Shown here in pieces: positions 8,110 to 17,036 of a DNA stretch of 43,203 nt (the first letter of the stretch is position 1; the number at the start of each line of letters is the position of its first letter). The DNA is from Patescibacteria group bacterium (lineage in GTDB: Bacteria; Patescibacteriota; Dojkabacteria; JAKAPS01; JAJZLI01). Position numbers and translations under genes: made by a program. Where the stretch lies: contig JAMCRT010000001.1 in the NCBI GenBank assembly GCA_023380695.1, positions 1 through 43,203 of the forward strand, written 5' to 3'. Below the pieces are notes generated by a model that saw only the letters and a program-made list of their open reading frames with translations, was not told the origin of the DNA and searched no databases.

Positions 8110-8349
8110 TCAACCTACTGATATTTTTATTTCTAAATTTATAACTCCAACTATATTTGTTATTGATTTTTGAAAAAGATTTGTGTTTTGAGACTTATTT
8201 AAAGTAAGTGTAATTGTGGATATATATTGATCTTGTTTTTTTATTTCCATATATTCTATTTTAAAACCCAGCCGTTTTATGATGGACACTATTTTCATTA
8301 ATGTATTTCCCTGATCTATAATTGTAATTGTGTATTTATTTTTAATCAT
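8110..8349 (-). CDS. acetolactate synthase small (ACT) subunit, IlvM-sized
   Basis: The 79-residue protein has the beta-alpha-beta-beta-alpha-beta pattern of a single ACT domain (YTITIIDQGNTLMKIVSII, then RLGFKIEYM, STITLTL, VVNLEI-like end). Its start overlaps the end of ilvB by four bases, as for regulatory subunits of acetohydroxyacid synthase. It lacks the C-terminal half of full-length IlvN/IlvH, matching the short IlvM form instead. The role is inferred from fold, length and position: it would stimulate the catalytic subunit and possibly mediate feedback control by branched-chain amino acids. Confidence 0.7.
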   Translation of the reverse strand: MIKNKYTITIIDQGNTLMKIVSIIKRLGFKIEYMEIKKQDQYISTITLTLNKSQNTNLFQKSITNIVGVINLEIKISVG

Positions 8350-10007
8350 TCTAGTCTAATTTCTTCAGTTGATGCTCCAGGTTCAATCATAGGAAAGATG
8401 ACTTCCTCTTTTTGGGTTTTAAATTCTATGATATATGCACCTTTATATTTACGTGCTTTTTTGATTGCATTATCTACATTATCTTTTGAATTTACAGTTT
8501 CACCTTTTATTCCAAACCCTTTGGCCAATGTTATAAAATCAGGATTTTTGAGTGATACATGTGATAATTGCCCATCAAAAAACATATCTTGCCATTGTCT
8601 TACCATTCCTAGAAAGCTATTATTTATTATAGCTATTTTAATATTGAGATTTTCTTGTTTTATTACTGCGAGTTCTTGTAATGTCATTTGTATACCTCCA
8701 TCGCCAACGACTATCCATACTTCTTCTTGAGGTTTTGCAATTTTTACACCTATACCTGCAGGTAATGCAAATCCCATTGTTCCCGCACCCCCTGATGTAA
8801 AAAAGGAATTTGGAATTTTAGATTTATAGTATCTTGCTGTAATCATCTGATTTTGTCCTACATCAGATATAACATATGCCCTTCCATCTGTTATATCTGA
8901 TAATCTTTTTATGATGTATGCACATGTAAGATTATTATTTTTCTCTTCTCTATCCAAGACCTTTATTTTCTCTTGTGTGCTCCATTTATCTAAATCTTTA
9001 AACCAATTAGATCTTTTTTGATATTTTAATTTATTATTTGCAAGTTTAAAAAAATCTTTAAGATCAGTGTGTATACTGATATGAGTTTTTACATTTTTAT
9101 CAAATTCGTTTTTATTAATATCTACATGGATAATTTTTGCAGATTTAGCATAATCATCTAATCTTCCGGTTACTCTATCATCAAATCTCATTCCTAAAGC
9201 TATGATACAGTCTGATTTTGCTGTTGCCATATTGGGAGCATAATTGCCATGCATTCCAAGCATTCCTATATATCTAGGACTGCCTTCATTAATCACTGAT
9301 AAACCGTGTAGTGTACAAGCCACAGGTATATTTCCATTATCTGAGAATTTATGTAGTTCACTATATGAACTGGCAATTCTAATTCCATGCCCTGCAAGTA
9401 TTAATGGTCTTTTGGAGTTATTTATTATTTCACATGCATCTCTAACAAGTTTCTCATTTATTTTTTTCATATCAATTGGTATGTGATAGATATTTTTTCT
9501 TGATGTAACTTCATTAGTTTGTGCATCTTTTGAGATATCTATAAGGACAGGGCCAGGTCTTTGTGATTTTGCAATTTTTATTGCCTCATACATTGTATCC
9601 TCTATCATGCAGGGATCTGTTATAAGGAAGTTATATTTTGTTATAACAGAGGTGATACCTACAACATCTGTTTCTTGAAACGCTTCTTTTCCTATTAGAT
9701 CTGATTGTACTTGTCCTGTTATTGCAAGTATGGGAACAGAATCCATTAGTGCATCTACAAGTCCAGTTACTAGATTTGTTGCACCAGGCCCAGATGTTGC
9801 AAAACATACACCGATTTTATTTGTTGCTCTTGCATATCCTTCTGCTGCATGTATAGCTCCTTGTTCATGTCTAACTAAAATATGCCTTAGTTGTTGATTT
9901 TTTGATAGTGCATCATATATTGGCATTATAGCTCCACCTGGATATCCAAAAATTGTAGTTATGTTATTAGAAGTTAAACTTTTAAGTAATATTTCTGATC
10001 CTGTCAT
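8346..10007 (-). CDS. ilvB: acetolactate synthase, large catalytic subunit
   Basis: The 553-residue ThDP enzyme condenses two pyruvates, or pyruvate and 2-ketobutyrate, the first committed step to Val, Leu and Ile. Visible features are IFGYPGGAIMPIYDAL, RHEQGAIHAAEGYARA with the catalytic Glu48, FATSGPGATNLVTGL, and the C-terminal ThDP/Mg motif GDGGIQMTLQEL with NNSFLGMVRQWQ. Length and the FAD-domain segments fit the anabolic enzyme, not catabolic AlsS. It is followed by an ACT subunit. No ilvC, ilvD or leu genes are in the window. A TATAAT lies 16 nt upstream of the ATG. A 56-base internal segment (8982-9037) is repeated at 11103-11158. Confidence 0.95.
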   Translation of the reverse strand: MTGSEILLKSLTSNNITTIFGYPGGAIMPIYDALSKNQQLRHILVRHEQGAIHAAEGYARATNKIGVCFATSGPGATNLVTGLVDALMDSVPILAITGQVQSDLIGKEAFQETDVVGITSVITKYNFLITDPCMIEDTMYEAIKIAKSQRPGPVLIDISKDAQTNEVTSRKNIYHIPIDMKKINEKLVRDACEIINNSKRPLILAGHGIRIASSYSELHKFSDNGNIPVACTLHGLSVINEGSPRYIGMLGMHGNYAPNMATAKSDCIIALGMRFDDRVTGRLDDYAKSAKIIHVDINKNEFDKNVKTHISIHTDLKDFFKLANNKLKYQKRSNWFKDLDKWSTQEKIKVLDREEKNNNLTCAYIIKRLSDITDGRAYVISDVGQNQMITARYYKSKIPNSFFTSGGAGTMGFALPAGIGVKIAKPQEEVWIVVGDGGIQMTLQELAVIKQENLNIKIAIINNSFLGMVRQWQDMFFDGQLSHVSLKNPDFITLAKGFGIKGETVNSKDNVDNAIKKARKYKGAYIIEFKTQKEEVIFPMIEPGASTEEIRLE

Positions 10008-10108
10008 ATCTTTTAAATTGAAATAATTATAACACTAATTATAAAATTATATATACAATGTATGTAACACATGTTGTCAAACCATTAAGATTGAGAATGG
10101 AAATTGAC

Positions 10109-10268
10109 GAAAACAGTATTCTCTATTTTTTTCAATACAAAAGAGATGGGAATGCAGAAGGCTTTAGATTATTTGAAATTACCACTTATTGGTACACATC
10201 ACAGAGGTGTAGATGATGCATCTAATATTGCATCTATATTAGAGGTAATGATGAAATCACAACATTGA
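10109..10268 (+). repeat. truncated duplicate of the exonuclease gene 3' end
   Basis: These bases closely match 5754-5905, the last third of the exonuclease gene. They include the region for KEMGMQKALDYLKLPL, THHRGVDDA and the end, with scattered substitutions and a different stop (TGA at 10266). The upstream two thirds of the gene and any start are absent, so this is a non-coding remnant. It has the same orientation as the parent. Confidence 0.85.
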
Positions 10269-10326
10269 TATTTTTATTAATGTATTTCCTCCTGACTTCC
10301 CCAATGTTTAGGAAGGGACATTATTT

Positions 10327-10749
10327 CTAGAAATTTTCCAGTGGTATAGAGTATTTTTTAAATTTAGAAAAATGTCCTTTAATATCATGTGAGATGAGTT
10401 TGATATCTTTTTCTATTGCAATGGTTATATACACTGCATCATATATTGTAAGGCTATATTCGGTACTTATTTTAATAGTTTCCTGCATTAATGAATAAGA
10501 TAGAGGTTCTATCGTCCATGGATATGAGAATAGCTCTGCAGATATCTTCTCAGATTCTTTTACTTTTATCTTTTTTCTACGAATCAATGCATTTAAAACT
10601 TCAAGTATTAAAAGTTCAGGTATGATAATATTTATTTTCCCAGTTAAAAGATTTATAAAAATATTTTTGGCATTCTCTACCAGATTCTCGTCTTTCTGAT
10701 TAAACCATTTCACTGCAACTGAGGCATCTAATACAAAAGTGTTATCCAT
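10327..10749 (-). CDS. vapC: VapC-family PIN-domain ribonuclease toxin
   Basis: The 140-residue PIN domain has its acidic active-site set in place: LDAS with Asp8, PELLILEVLNAL with Glu45/Glu50, TIYDAVYITIA with Asp104 and SHDIK with Asp122. Such toxins cleave specific tRNAs or rRNA. The gene starts 5 bases after the AbrB-type antitoxin gene. The module sits between two truncated gene copies (10109-10268 and 11103-11158), so it appears to have been placed into a duplicated block. Confidence 0.88.
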   Translation of the reverse strand: MDNTFVLDASVAVKWFNQKDENLVENAKNIFINLLTGKINIIIPELLILEVLNALIRRKKIKVKESEKISAELFSYPWTIEPLSYSLMQETIKISTEYSLTIYDAVYITIAIEKDIKLISHDIKGHFSKFKKYSIPLENF

Positions 10750-10754
10750 GGTGG

Positions 10755-11051
10755 TTAGTGTTTTTTCCTGTCATCTGATATAAATTTTGTCAGATTGATA
10801 TTGGGTTTTTTAGCAGTTTCTGATAATTGTTGCCATTTTTCTTCTGCAATATCCTTTGTTACATATTTTTTCATAACCTGAGGAGATGCATTAGGAAGTT
10901 TTTCAAGTTTCAATCCTGATTTAGTAGTTTCTATCTTTACAAGGACATTTCCTTCAATAGGAATTTTTAAGGCCTCTCTAATCCTTTGAGGTATAGTCAT
11001 CTGGCCTCTCTCCCTAATAGTTGTAATTTCTTGTAAGTAAACTGTATTCAT
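10755..11051 (-). CDS. vapB: VapB-type antitoxin, SpoVT/AbrB fold
   Basis: The start at 11051 gives 98 residues. ITTIRERGQMTIPQRIREAL and KIPIEGNVLVKIE form the swapped-hairpin AbrB DNA-binding domain, and the C-terminal part (EEKWQQLSETAKKPNINLTK) would bind the PIN toxin. An ATG three codons upstream (11060) is possible. The inner one is preferred because a TAATAT box (11059-11064) lies 7 nt in front of it. The operon order and 5-base gap to vapC are typical. Confidence 0.83.
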   Translation of the reverse strand: MNTVYLQEITTIRERGQMTIPQRIREALKIPIEGNVLVKIETTKSGLKLEKLPNASPQVMKKYVTKDIAEEKWQQLSETAKKPNINLTKFISDDRKKH

Positions 11052-11102
11052 ATTAATCATATTATGCGATTAGTATGAATTTGTCAAGAGTATGTATATG
11101 AC

Positions 11103-11158
11103 CCATTTATTTAAATCTCTAAACCAATTAGATCTTTTTTGATATTTTAATTTATTAT
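11103..11158 (+). repeat. 56-bp duplicate of an internal ilvB segment
   Basis: The segment matches 8982-9037 inside ilvB at 54 of 56 positions by eye, in the same orientation. It stops just before the TATAAT (11160-11165) ahead of tsaE. It encodes nothing on its own. Together with the exonuclease fragment at 10109 it brackets vapBC. Confidence 0.85.
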
Positions 11159-11189
11159 ATATAATAGTATGATAATATTACTAATTATT

Positions 11190-11618
11190 ATGGATATTTA
11201 TAAAAATCTTTCACTGACAGATATAAATAATTTAGCAATAGATACTGCAAGGTCATTATCTGGTAGTGAAGTAATTTGCCTATATGGTGATTTAGGGGCA
11301 GGGAAGACTACCTTTACTAAAGCACTTGGTAGAGCATTGGGAATAAATAAAGATATATTGTCTCCCACATTTGTTATTCGATCTGATTATAGAGGAAAAG
11401 AATTTGATATATATCATTTTGATTGGTACAGGATAGATGATAGTAAAGAGCTTTTTGATATAGGTTTTTTTGATGTATTGTATAATGGAGTAGTTATAAT
11501 AGAGTGGGCAGATAAGTGTAGTGATGTAATAGAGCATTTAAAAAGAGTTGATATATATATTGAAACTATATCTAAGAATAGAAGATTAGTAAAAATTAAT
11601 AATGGTTATATTAATTGA
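11190..11618 (+). CDS. tsaE: tRNA threonylcarbamoyladenosine biosynthesis ATPase TsaE
   Basis: TsaE is the small P-loop ATPase that works with TsaB and TsaD to make t6A37 in ANN-decoding tRNAs. The Walker A motif YGDLGAGKTTFTKALGRALG is followed by SPTFVIRSDY and YHFDWYRI, the TsaE-specific His-containing block, then VVIIEWADK. Length (142 aa) is normal. An upstream ATG at 11169 would add seven residues; 11190 fits family length better. The choice is uncertain, because a TATAAT lies at 11160-11165. It overlaps tsaB by 17 bases and heads the tsaE-tsaB-tsaD operon. Confidence 0.92.
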   Translation: MDIYKNLSLTDINNLAIDTARSLSGSEVICLYGDLGAGKTTFTKALGRALGINKDILSPTFVIRSDYRGKEFDIYHFDWYRIDDSKELFDIGFFDVLYNGVVIIEWADKCSDVIEHLKRVDIYIETISKNRRLVKINNGYIN

Positions 11619-12081
11619 TGGAACAAATTCAAAAAGTATAAAAATTAATGTATACAAAGATAATAAGTTGTTTTTAAAAAAGATAAAAACCAATATCAAT
11701 ATATATGAATATTTGGATAAATTTTTTAGGAAAGCAGATTTTTCTAAAATAATGTGTATTGGTATAAATATTGGACCTGGATCATTTAGTTCTACGAGAG
11801 CATCTGTTGCATATATTGTTGGTCTGTCTTTTGGTTCAAAGATTCCCGTTATTGGAGTATCTGGATTTGATATTCTATCAAGGGATAAAAAACCTTTAAT
11901 ATTGAATGCAGGAAGGGGGAGAGTATATATAAAATCAGAAGATAAATTTTTAATAAAGGAATCTAGTGTTTATGAAGAGATTGATGATAATGTATTCTTC
12001 AGTATTATAAAAGAGAGACTACAAAAAAAACAATTTGACAGTCCTTTAACTTTACTTCCTTTATATATGGACGATTTATGA
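11602..12081 (+). CDS. tsaB: TsaB-like t6A biosynthesis scaffold, short form
   Basis: The 159-residue protein has an ASKHA-type start (ILIDGTNSKSIKINVYKDN) and INIGPGSFSSTRASVAYIVG, the diagnostic TsaB block (consensus GPGSFTGLRIG). It then shows GVSGFDIL and NAGRGRVYI. It is shorter than the usual 220-230 residues, with a reduced C-terminal half, as in other streamlined genomes. TsaB binds TsaD and TsaE and is needed for the complex. It overlaps tsaE at its start and tsaD at its end (ATGA). Confidence 0.85.
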   Translation: MVILIDGTNSKSIKINVYKDNKLFLKKIKTNINIYEYLDKFFRKADFSKIMCIGINIGPGSFSSTRASVAYIVGLSFGSKIPVIGVSGFDILSRDKKPLILNAGRGRVYIKSEDKFLIKESSVYEEIDDNVFFSIIKERLQKKQFDSPLTLLPLYMDDL

Positions 12082-12995
12082 ATATTTTAGGAATTGAAAC
12101 ATCTTGTGATGATACAGGGGTTGCCATTGTAAAAGATGGTTTTCACATAGTAGATTCTTTATTATCTTCTCAAGACCACAGTATTACTGGTGGTGTAGTA
12201 CCAGATATTGCATCAAGAAAACATATGGAAGTTCTTCCTTTATTTACTTGCGAGATTATAAGGAGGAATAAAGATATAAAAATAGATAAGGTTGCTGTTG
12301 TGGTAAATCCCGGACTTATTCCATCTCTGTTAGTGGGAGCATCTTTTAGTTATGGATTTGCTACAGGAATAAAGGTACCAATAATTAATATGAATCATCT
12401 TTTGTCTCATATATATGCTCCTCAAATGCAAAATCCTTCAATAAAATATCCTCATATATCGCTGTTAGTATCTGGTGGACATACTCAAATTGTTAAAGTA
12501 TTATCACCAATTAAAACCGAGATTATAGGAACTACACTTGATGATGCTGCAGGGGAAGCTTTTGATAAGGTTGCACGTATGTTTAATTTAGGATATCCAG
12601 GAGGTCCTGTTGTATCTAGGATTGCAGAAAATGGAGATGAAAATAGAATAAATTTCCCAAGAGCAATGGATAAAAAGAATAACTATAATTTCTCATTTTC
12701 TGGTCTTAAAACATCTGTTCTATATTTTATAAAGGAAAACAAAGACAATGTATCAAAAGAAGATATTCTAGCTTCTTTTCAATATGCTGTAGTGGATATT
12801 TTAGTTAGAAAAACAATAATGGTAGCAAGAGATTTGCATTGCAATACAATTACTATCTCAGGTGGTGTTGCTGCAAATAAAAGATTAAGGGAGGAATTTC
12901 TTAAATACAATGATTTTGAATATTATTTTCCAACAATTGATCTATGCTCAGATAATGCTATAACAGTTGCAGGTTTAGCCTATCATTATGAGTAA
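12078..12995 (+). CDS. tsaD: tRNA N6-adenosine threonylcarbamoyltransferase TsaD
   Basis: TsaD transfers the threonylcarbamoyl group from TC-AMP to A37 of tRNA. The protein opens ILGIETSCDDTGVAIV and contains INMNHLLSHIYAP (metal-binding histidines), SLLVSGGHTQIV, GTTLDDAAGEAFDKVARM, GYPGGPV, FSFSGLKTSV and ISGGVAANKRLRE. At 305 residues it is a little shorter than most (about 335), missing part of the C-terminal tail. It starts inside the last codons of tsaB, so the three t6A genes are translated as one unit. Confidence 0.95.
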   Translation: MNILGIETSCDDTGVAIVKDGFHIVDSLLSSQDHSITGGVVPDIASRKHMEVLPLFTCEIIRRNKDIKIDKVAVVVNPGLIPSLLVGASFSYGFATGIKVPIINMNHLLSHIYAPQMQNPSIKYPHISLLVSGGHTQIVKVLSPIKTEIIGTTLDDAAGEAFDKVARMFNLGYPGGPVVSRIAENGDENRINFPRAMDKKNNYNFSFSGLKTSVLYFIKENKDNVSKEDILASFQYAVVDILVRKTIMVARDLHCNTITISGGVAANKRLREEFLKYNDFEYYFPTIDLCSDNAITVAGLAYHYE

Positions 12996-13041
12996 TTCAA
13001 ATTTTTTGATAACTTTTCTTTGAAGGTATATAATATTGGTA

Positions 13042-13239
13042 GTGTTGGAAGGAGAAAGAATACAATATTGGCAGGATGCTTTAGAGGTGGCAAATAAGGC
13101 TTTAGAGGTAGCCACTAAAGAATTTAATAACACGGGTTCAGATTATTGGAAAGATCATGTTGGATATTCTGAAAAAGCAGTGTCTGTTGCAGAAAATGCT
13201 TTATCTGGTATACGGCTACAAGATAGTGATTTAATTTAA
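13042..13239 (+). CDS. small hypothetical protein, Ala/Glu-rich helical
   Basis: The 65-residue product starts at GTG 13042, placed exactly 7 nt behind TATAAT (13029-13034); a TTG two codons earlier is the alternative. It reads as amphipathic helices with a near repeat (WQDALEVANKALEVATKEF and YSEKAVSVAENALSG), which could form a two-helix hairpin. I do not recognise a family. It stands alone between tsaD and greA on the same strand. Confidence 0.6.
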   Translation: MLEGERIQYWQDALEVANKALEVATKEFNNTGSDYWKDHVGYSEKAVSVAENALSGIRLQDSDLI

Positions 13240-13317
13240 TGATTAAATATGATAAAATATTTATGTCAGTTTAGAAGTGTAATTTCCTAATAATTTTTAA
13301 TTTATATTAATAAATAT

Positions 13318-13806
13318 ATGCAAAATAAAGGAAAAAATGTTCCTCAAAAGATTCTTCTTACTAAAAAAGGATTAGATGATCTTAAAAAGGAATATGAAGA
13401 TAAAAAAGAAAAAATAATAAAGCTCAATGATGATATAAATAGAGCAAGAAATGAGGGTGATTTATCTGAAAATGGTGCTTACTCTGCTGCCATATTAGAA
13501 AAACAAGTTAATGAATCACGTATTGCTGAGCTTATGTATATATTAGATAATTATGAAATTGTAGAACATGCAAATCTAAAATCTAATATTGTGCAAATTG
13601 GATCTTTTGTCTCATATATATGCTCCTCAAATACAGAAAAATCATTTACTATTGTTGGGTCAAATGAAGCAGATCCTCTAGAAGGTAAAATATCTATAGA
13701 CTCTCCTATTGGTAAGGCATTAATTGGTAAAAAGAAAGGAGAAAAGGTTGTTGCTACAACTGAGCAAAGTTCTATCACTTATGATATTATAGAAGTAAAG
13801 AATTAA
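13318..13806 (+). CDS. greA: transcription elongation factor GreA
   Basis: GreA rescues backtracked RNA polymerase by stimulating transcript cleavage. The N-terminal coiled coil contains ARNEGDLSENGAYSAA, whose acidic tip residues enter the secondary channel. The C-terminal FKBP-like domain shows NEADPLEGKISIDSPIGKAL followed by IGKKKGEKV, the family signature. Length (162 aa) is standard. It lies 11 bases upstream of secA and is probably cotranscribed with it. Confidence 0.95.
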   Translation: MQNKGKNVPQKILLTKKGLDDLKKEYEDKKEKIIKLNDDINRARNEGDLSENGAYSAAILEKQVNESRIAELMYILDNYEIVEHANLKSNIVQIGSFVSYICSSNTEKSFTIVGSNEADPLEGKISIDSPIGKALIGKKKGEKVVATTEQSSITYDIIEVKN

Positions 13807-13817
13807 TATATGTTGTT

Positions 13818-16487
13818 ATGTCAATATTAGGAAGTGTTTTTGATAGTAATCAAAGGCAATTAAAAAAATTATATCCCTATCTTGAAAGGATAAATAAGTT
13901 AGAAAGTTCCATATCTAAACTTGATGATTCTAAATTAAAAAAAAGATTTAGTGAGATAAAAGAAAAAGCAAGAAATACTAAAGATGATGAGATAGATTCA
14001 TTTATAGAGAATAATCTTTCTGAAGTATTTGCAATTGTAAGAGAAGCTGCTAAAAGAACTTTGAATCATAGACATTTTGATGTACAGATTCTTGCAGGGA
14101 TTGCACAAACTCAAGGTAAGTTAATAGAACTTAGTACAGGTGAGGGAAAAACGTTAGTTGCTACTCTGTCTTTGATTTTATATTCATTATTTGGAAAGGG
14201 TTCTCATTCAGTTACAGTAAATGATTATCTTGCAAAAAGAGATGCACAATGGTGTGGATATATATATACATTTTTAGGTTTAAGTGTAGGAGTTATTACA
14301 TCAGAGAGTTCATTTAAATTTGCATCTTTTGATGATTTGAAAAATAAAGGATGGAAAGATAGTGATATAGAGAAACTATTTAAATCAAATGAACATAAAT
14401 TAAATGATACACACGGAGATCTTCTAGTAGAGTGTTCTAAAAAAGATGCATATAATGCAGATATTACTTATGGTACCAATAATGAATTTGGATTTGATTA
14501 TTTGAGAGACAACCTTGTTTTTTCAGCTGATGATTTTGTTCAAGGGGATTTGTTTTTCTGTATAGTTGACGAGGCAGATTCCGTATTAATTGATGAGGCT
14601 AGAACTCCTCTTATCATATCTGATCCAGTTGAAAGTGAGACTTCCAAATATATTCAGTTTGCAAATATGGTAAAGAATTTAGAAAAAGAAAAGGATTATG
14701 TAACGGATGAAAAAACACAATCAGTAACATTTACTGAAGAGGGAATAGATAAGATAGAGGGATTATTAAATGTAGATGATATATGGAGTGATTATTCTAC
14801 AACTTATCATTTAGAAAATGCTATAAAGGCAAAAGAATTTTTCATAAAAGATGATGAATATATAGTAAAAGATAACAAGGTTGTTATAGTAGATGAATTC
14901 ACTGGAAGATTAATGCCGGATAGGCGTTTCTCAGAAGGGTTACATCAAGCAATTGAGGCTAAAGAAAATGTTGAGATTTTACAAGAGAGTAGAAATCTTG
15001 CAACAATAACATTCCAAAATTATTTTAGGCTTTATAAGTATCTATCGGGAATGACAGGTACTGCACTTACAGAAGCTGAAGAGTTTTTCAAAATTTATAA
15101 ACTTGAGGTTATTGTAATACCTACGAATAAACCTAATATTAGACAAGATTTTCCAGATAGAGTATATAGAAACAGAGATGCAAAATTTAGAGCTGTTATA
15201 AATGAGATTGTAGAAGTTCATAAATCAGGAAGACCAATGCTTGTTGGGACTACATCTGTTGAGACATCAGAATATTTGTCTAGGATGTTATCAAGTAATG
15301 GAGTGAAGCATACAGTATTAAATGCAAAATATCATGAAATGGAGGCTGAGATTATTTCTCATGCAGGTGAAATGGGACAAGTTACAATTGCAACAAATAT
15401 GGCAGGTCGTGGTACAGATATTGTATTGGGAGATAAAGTTCAAGAGCTTGGAGGATTGCATATTATTGGTACTCAAAGACATGAATCCAGAAGAATTGAT
15501 AATCAGTTACGTGGAAGAGCTGCAAGGCAAGGGGATCCAGGATCTACAAGATTTTATGTATCTATGGATGATGATTTAATGAGAATTTTTGGTGGAGATA
15601 GTGTAGCAAAAATTCTTGGTGGAGTAGGTATTAGCGAAGATTTACCAATTGAATCTAAAATTATTACGAGACAAATTGAGAGTGCTCAAAAAAAAGTTGA
15701 GTCATATAATTTTGATATTAGAAAATCCTTAGTAGAATATGATGATGTTTTATCTAAGCACAGAGAAATAGTTTTTATGAAGAGAAGGAAATTTTTAGAA
15801 TCACTAACAGATACTAAATTTGATTATATACAGTTAGTTATGGATAAGATGAATACTCAAATATCTATGATTGTTGACTCTCATTCTAGTGGACATGACG
15901 TTTCTTTGAATGATTTTGGAGATATTCTAACTGATTTTTATGCAATAGTACCGAAAGAATTCTTAGAAGAGTTGTTATCTCACTCATCAGTCAATACAGA
16001 TGAATGGATATCCCTTATTTTTGAAAACAAAAAAGTTGTGATAAAGGAAAAAGTGATAGATCAGTTATTATTAGTTGTAAAAGAGGCTTTAGAAGAACAA
16101 AAAAATATATTTACTGATGAGATATTTAGACAAATTATAAAAGATTTATATCTACAAATATTATCATATCTTTGGACTGATCATATTGATGCAATGAATT
16201 ATCTAGAAAGAAGTATTAGACTTCAAGGATATGCACAAGTAGATCCACTTGTTGCTTACAAAAGAGAATCATTTGTTATGTTTGATAAATTTATTAACAC
16301 GGTAGATTATGATTTTGTAAGAAGGGTTTTATATGTACAAAAAGTGGAAGTAGAAAATACTGTGATGGCTCAAAATTTAAATAATGATACATCGTTAAAT
16401 TCAGGTAATGTTAAGGTGAGTAGAAACGCTCCCTGTTTCTGTGGCTCAGGGAAAAAATATAAAAACTGTCATGGTAAAAATCAATAA
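13818..16487 (+). CDS. secA: preprotein translocase ATPase SecA
   Basis: SecA is the motor that pushes preproteins through SecYEG. The 889 residues include STGEGKTLVATL (Walker A, about 105-116), TYGTNNEFGFDYLRDN, VDEADSVLIDEARTPLIIS (DEAD box), ATNMAGRGTDIVLGD, and RRIDNQLRGRAARQGDPGS in the second ATPase fold. The wing/scaffold region includes YLWTDHIDAMNYLERSIRLQ. It ends with a zinc SEC-C tail, CFCGSGKKYKNCHG, which binds SecB or ribosomes in other bacteria. It converges with the diguanylate cyclase gene with no gap. Confidence 0.98.
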   Translation: MSILGSVFDSNQRQLKKLYPYLERINKLESSISKLDDSKLKKRFSEIKEKARNTKDDEIDSFIENNLSEVFAIVREAAKRTLNHRHFDVQILAGIAQTQGKLIELSTGEGKTLVATLSLILYSLFGKGSHSVTVNDYLAKRDAQWCGYIYTFLGLSVGVITSESSFKFASFDDLKNKGWKDSDIEKLFKSNEHKLNDTHGDLLVECSKKDAYNADITYGTNNEFGFDYLRDNLVFSADDFVQGDLFFCIVDEADSVLIDEARTPLIISDPVESETSKYIQFANMVKNLEKEKDYVTDEKTQSVTFTEEGIDKIEGLLNVDDIWSDYSTTYHLENAIKAKEFFIKDDEYIVKDNKVVIVDEFTGRLMPDRRFSEGLHQAIEAKENVEILQESRNLATITFQNYFRLYKYLSGMTGTALTEAEEFFKIYKLEVIVIPTNKPNIRQDFPDRVYRNRDAKFRAVINEIVEVHKSGRPMLVGTTSVETSEYLSRMLSSNGVKHTVLNAKYHEMEAEIISHAGEMGQVTIATNMAGRGTDIVLGDKVQELGGLHIIGTQRHESRRIDNQLRGRAARQGDPGSTRFYVSMDDDLMRIFGGDSVAKILGGVGISEDLPIESKIITRQIESAQKKVESYNFDIRKSLVEYDDVLSKHREIVFMKRRKFLESLTDTKFDYIQLVMDKMNTQISMIVDSHSSGHDVSLNDFGDILTDFYAIVPKEFLEELLSHSSVNTDEWISLIFENKKVVIKEKVIDQLLLVVKEALEEQKNIFTDEIFRQIIKDLYLQILSYLWTDHIDAMNYLERSIRLQGYAQVDPLVAYKRESFVMFDKFINTVDYDFVRRVLYVQKVEVENTVMAQNLNNDTSLNSGNVKVSRNAPCFCGSGKKYKNCHGKNQ

Positions 16488-17036
16488 TCACTCTAGATTT
16501 TTATAATACAATTTTTTTTCTGTATACATATTTTCATCTGCTTTTTTTAATGTTAATTCAAAATTATGTGCATTTTCATTTGATATTGCAAATCCAGATG
16601 AAAACGGAATATTTTCTATTTTGGATTGCTCTTTTAAACGATTAATAATGTCAGTAGAGATTTTTGATATATCATTCGTTTCAGTAATTAAAATAATAAA
16701 TTCATCTCCTCCCATTCTTACTATAATATCATTTGGTCTCGTGTGATATTTTAACATATGTGAAAAATTCAAAATGTATTGATCTCCTTTATGGTGTCCA
16801 TATGTATCATTTATTTTTTTTAGATTATTTAAATCTAGTGCAATTATTGTAAAAGGAAAGTTATATTTGGATAAAGTTTCTAATTTCAATATTAATCTAT
16901 TATCTAAATATTTCCTATTATACAAACCCGTAAGATGATCTATCTTATTTTCTCTTTCAAGCCTATTTACAAGTCTTTTAAGCTCCATATTTTCAGATTG
17001 GAGTTTTTCTATTAATTTATCTTTGTTAGTAATCAT
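16488..17036 (-). CDS. diguanylate cyclase (GGDEF) with coiled-coil N-terminus
   Basis: The 182-residue protein has a short coiled coil (about 5-32) and one GGDEF domain that makes c-di-GMP from two GTP. DHLTGLYNRKYLDNRL opens the domain, LDLNNLKKINDTYGHHKGD contains the metal-binding Asp68, and MGGDEF (109-113) is intact. Five residues before it stands RPND (100-103), the RxxD inhibitory site. No membrane or sensor domain is present; dimerisation through the coiled coil is likely. TACAAT (17044-17049) lies 7 nt in front of the ATG. Confidence 0.92.
   Translation of the reverse strand: MITNKDKLIEKLQSENMELKRLVNRLERENKIDHLTGLYNRKYLDNRLILKLETLSKYNFPFTIIALDLNNLKKINDTYGHHKGDQYILNFSHMLKYHTRPNDIIVRMGGDEFIILITETNDISKISTDIINRLKEQSKIENIPFSSGFAISNENAHNFELTLKKADENMYTEKKLYYKNLE

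Noticed and set aside
8398..8730. Plus-strand ORF opposite ilvB, and similar antisense ORFs opposite secA, GT4, DUF4012 and kinase genes
   Set aside because: They lie wholly inside well-supported genes on the other strand and show no family motifs or start signals.
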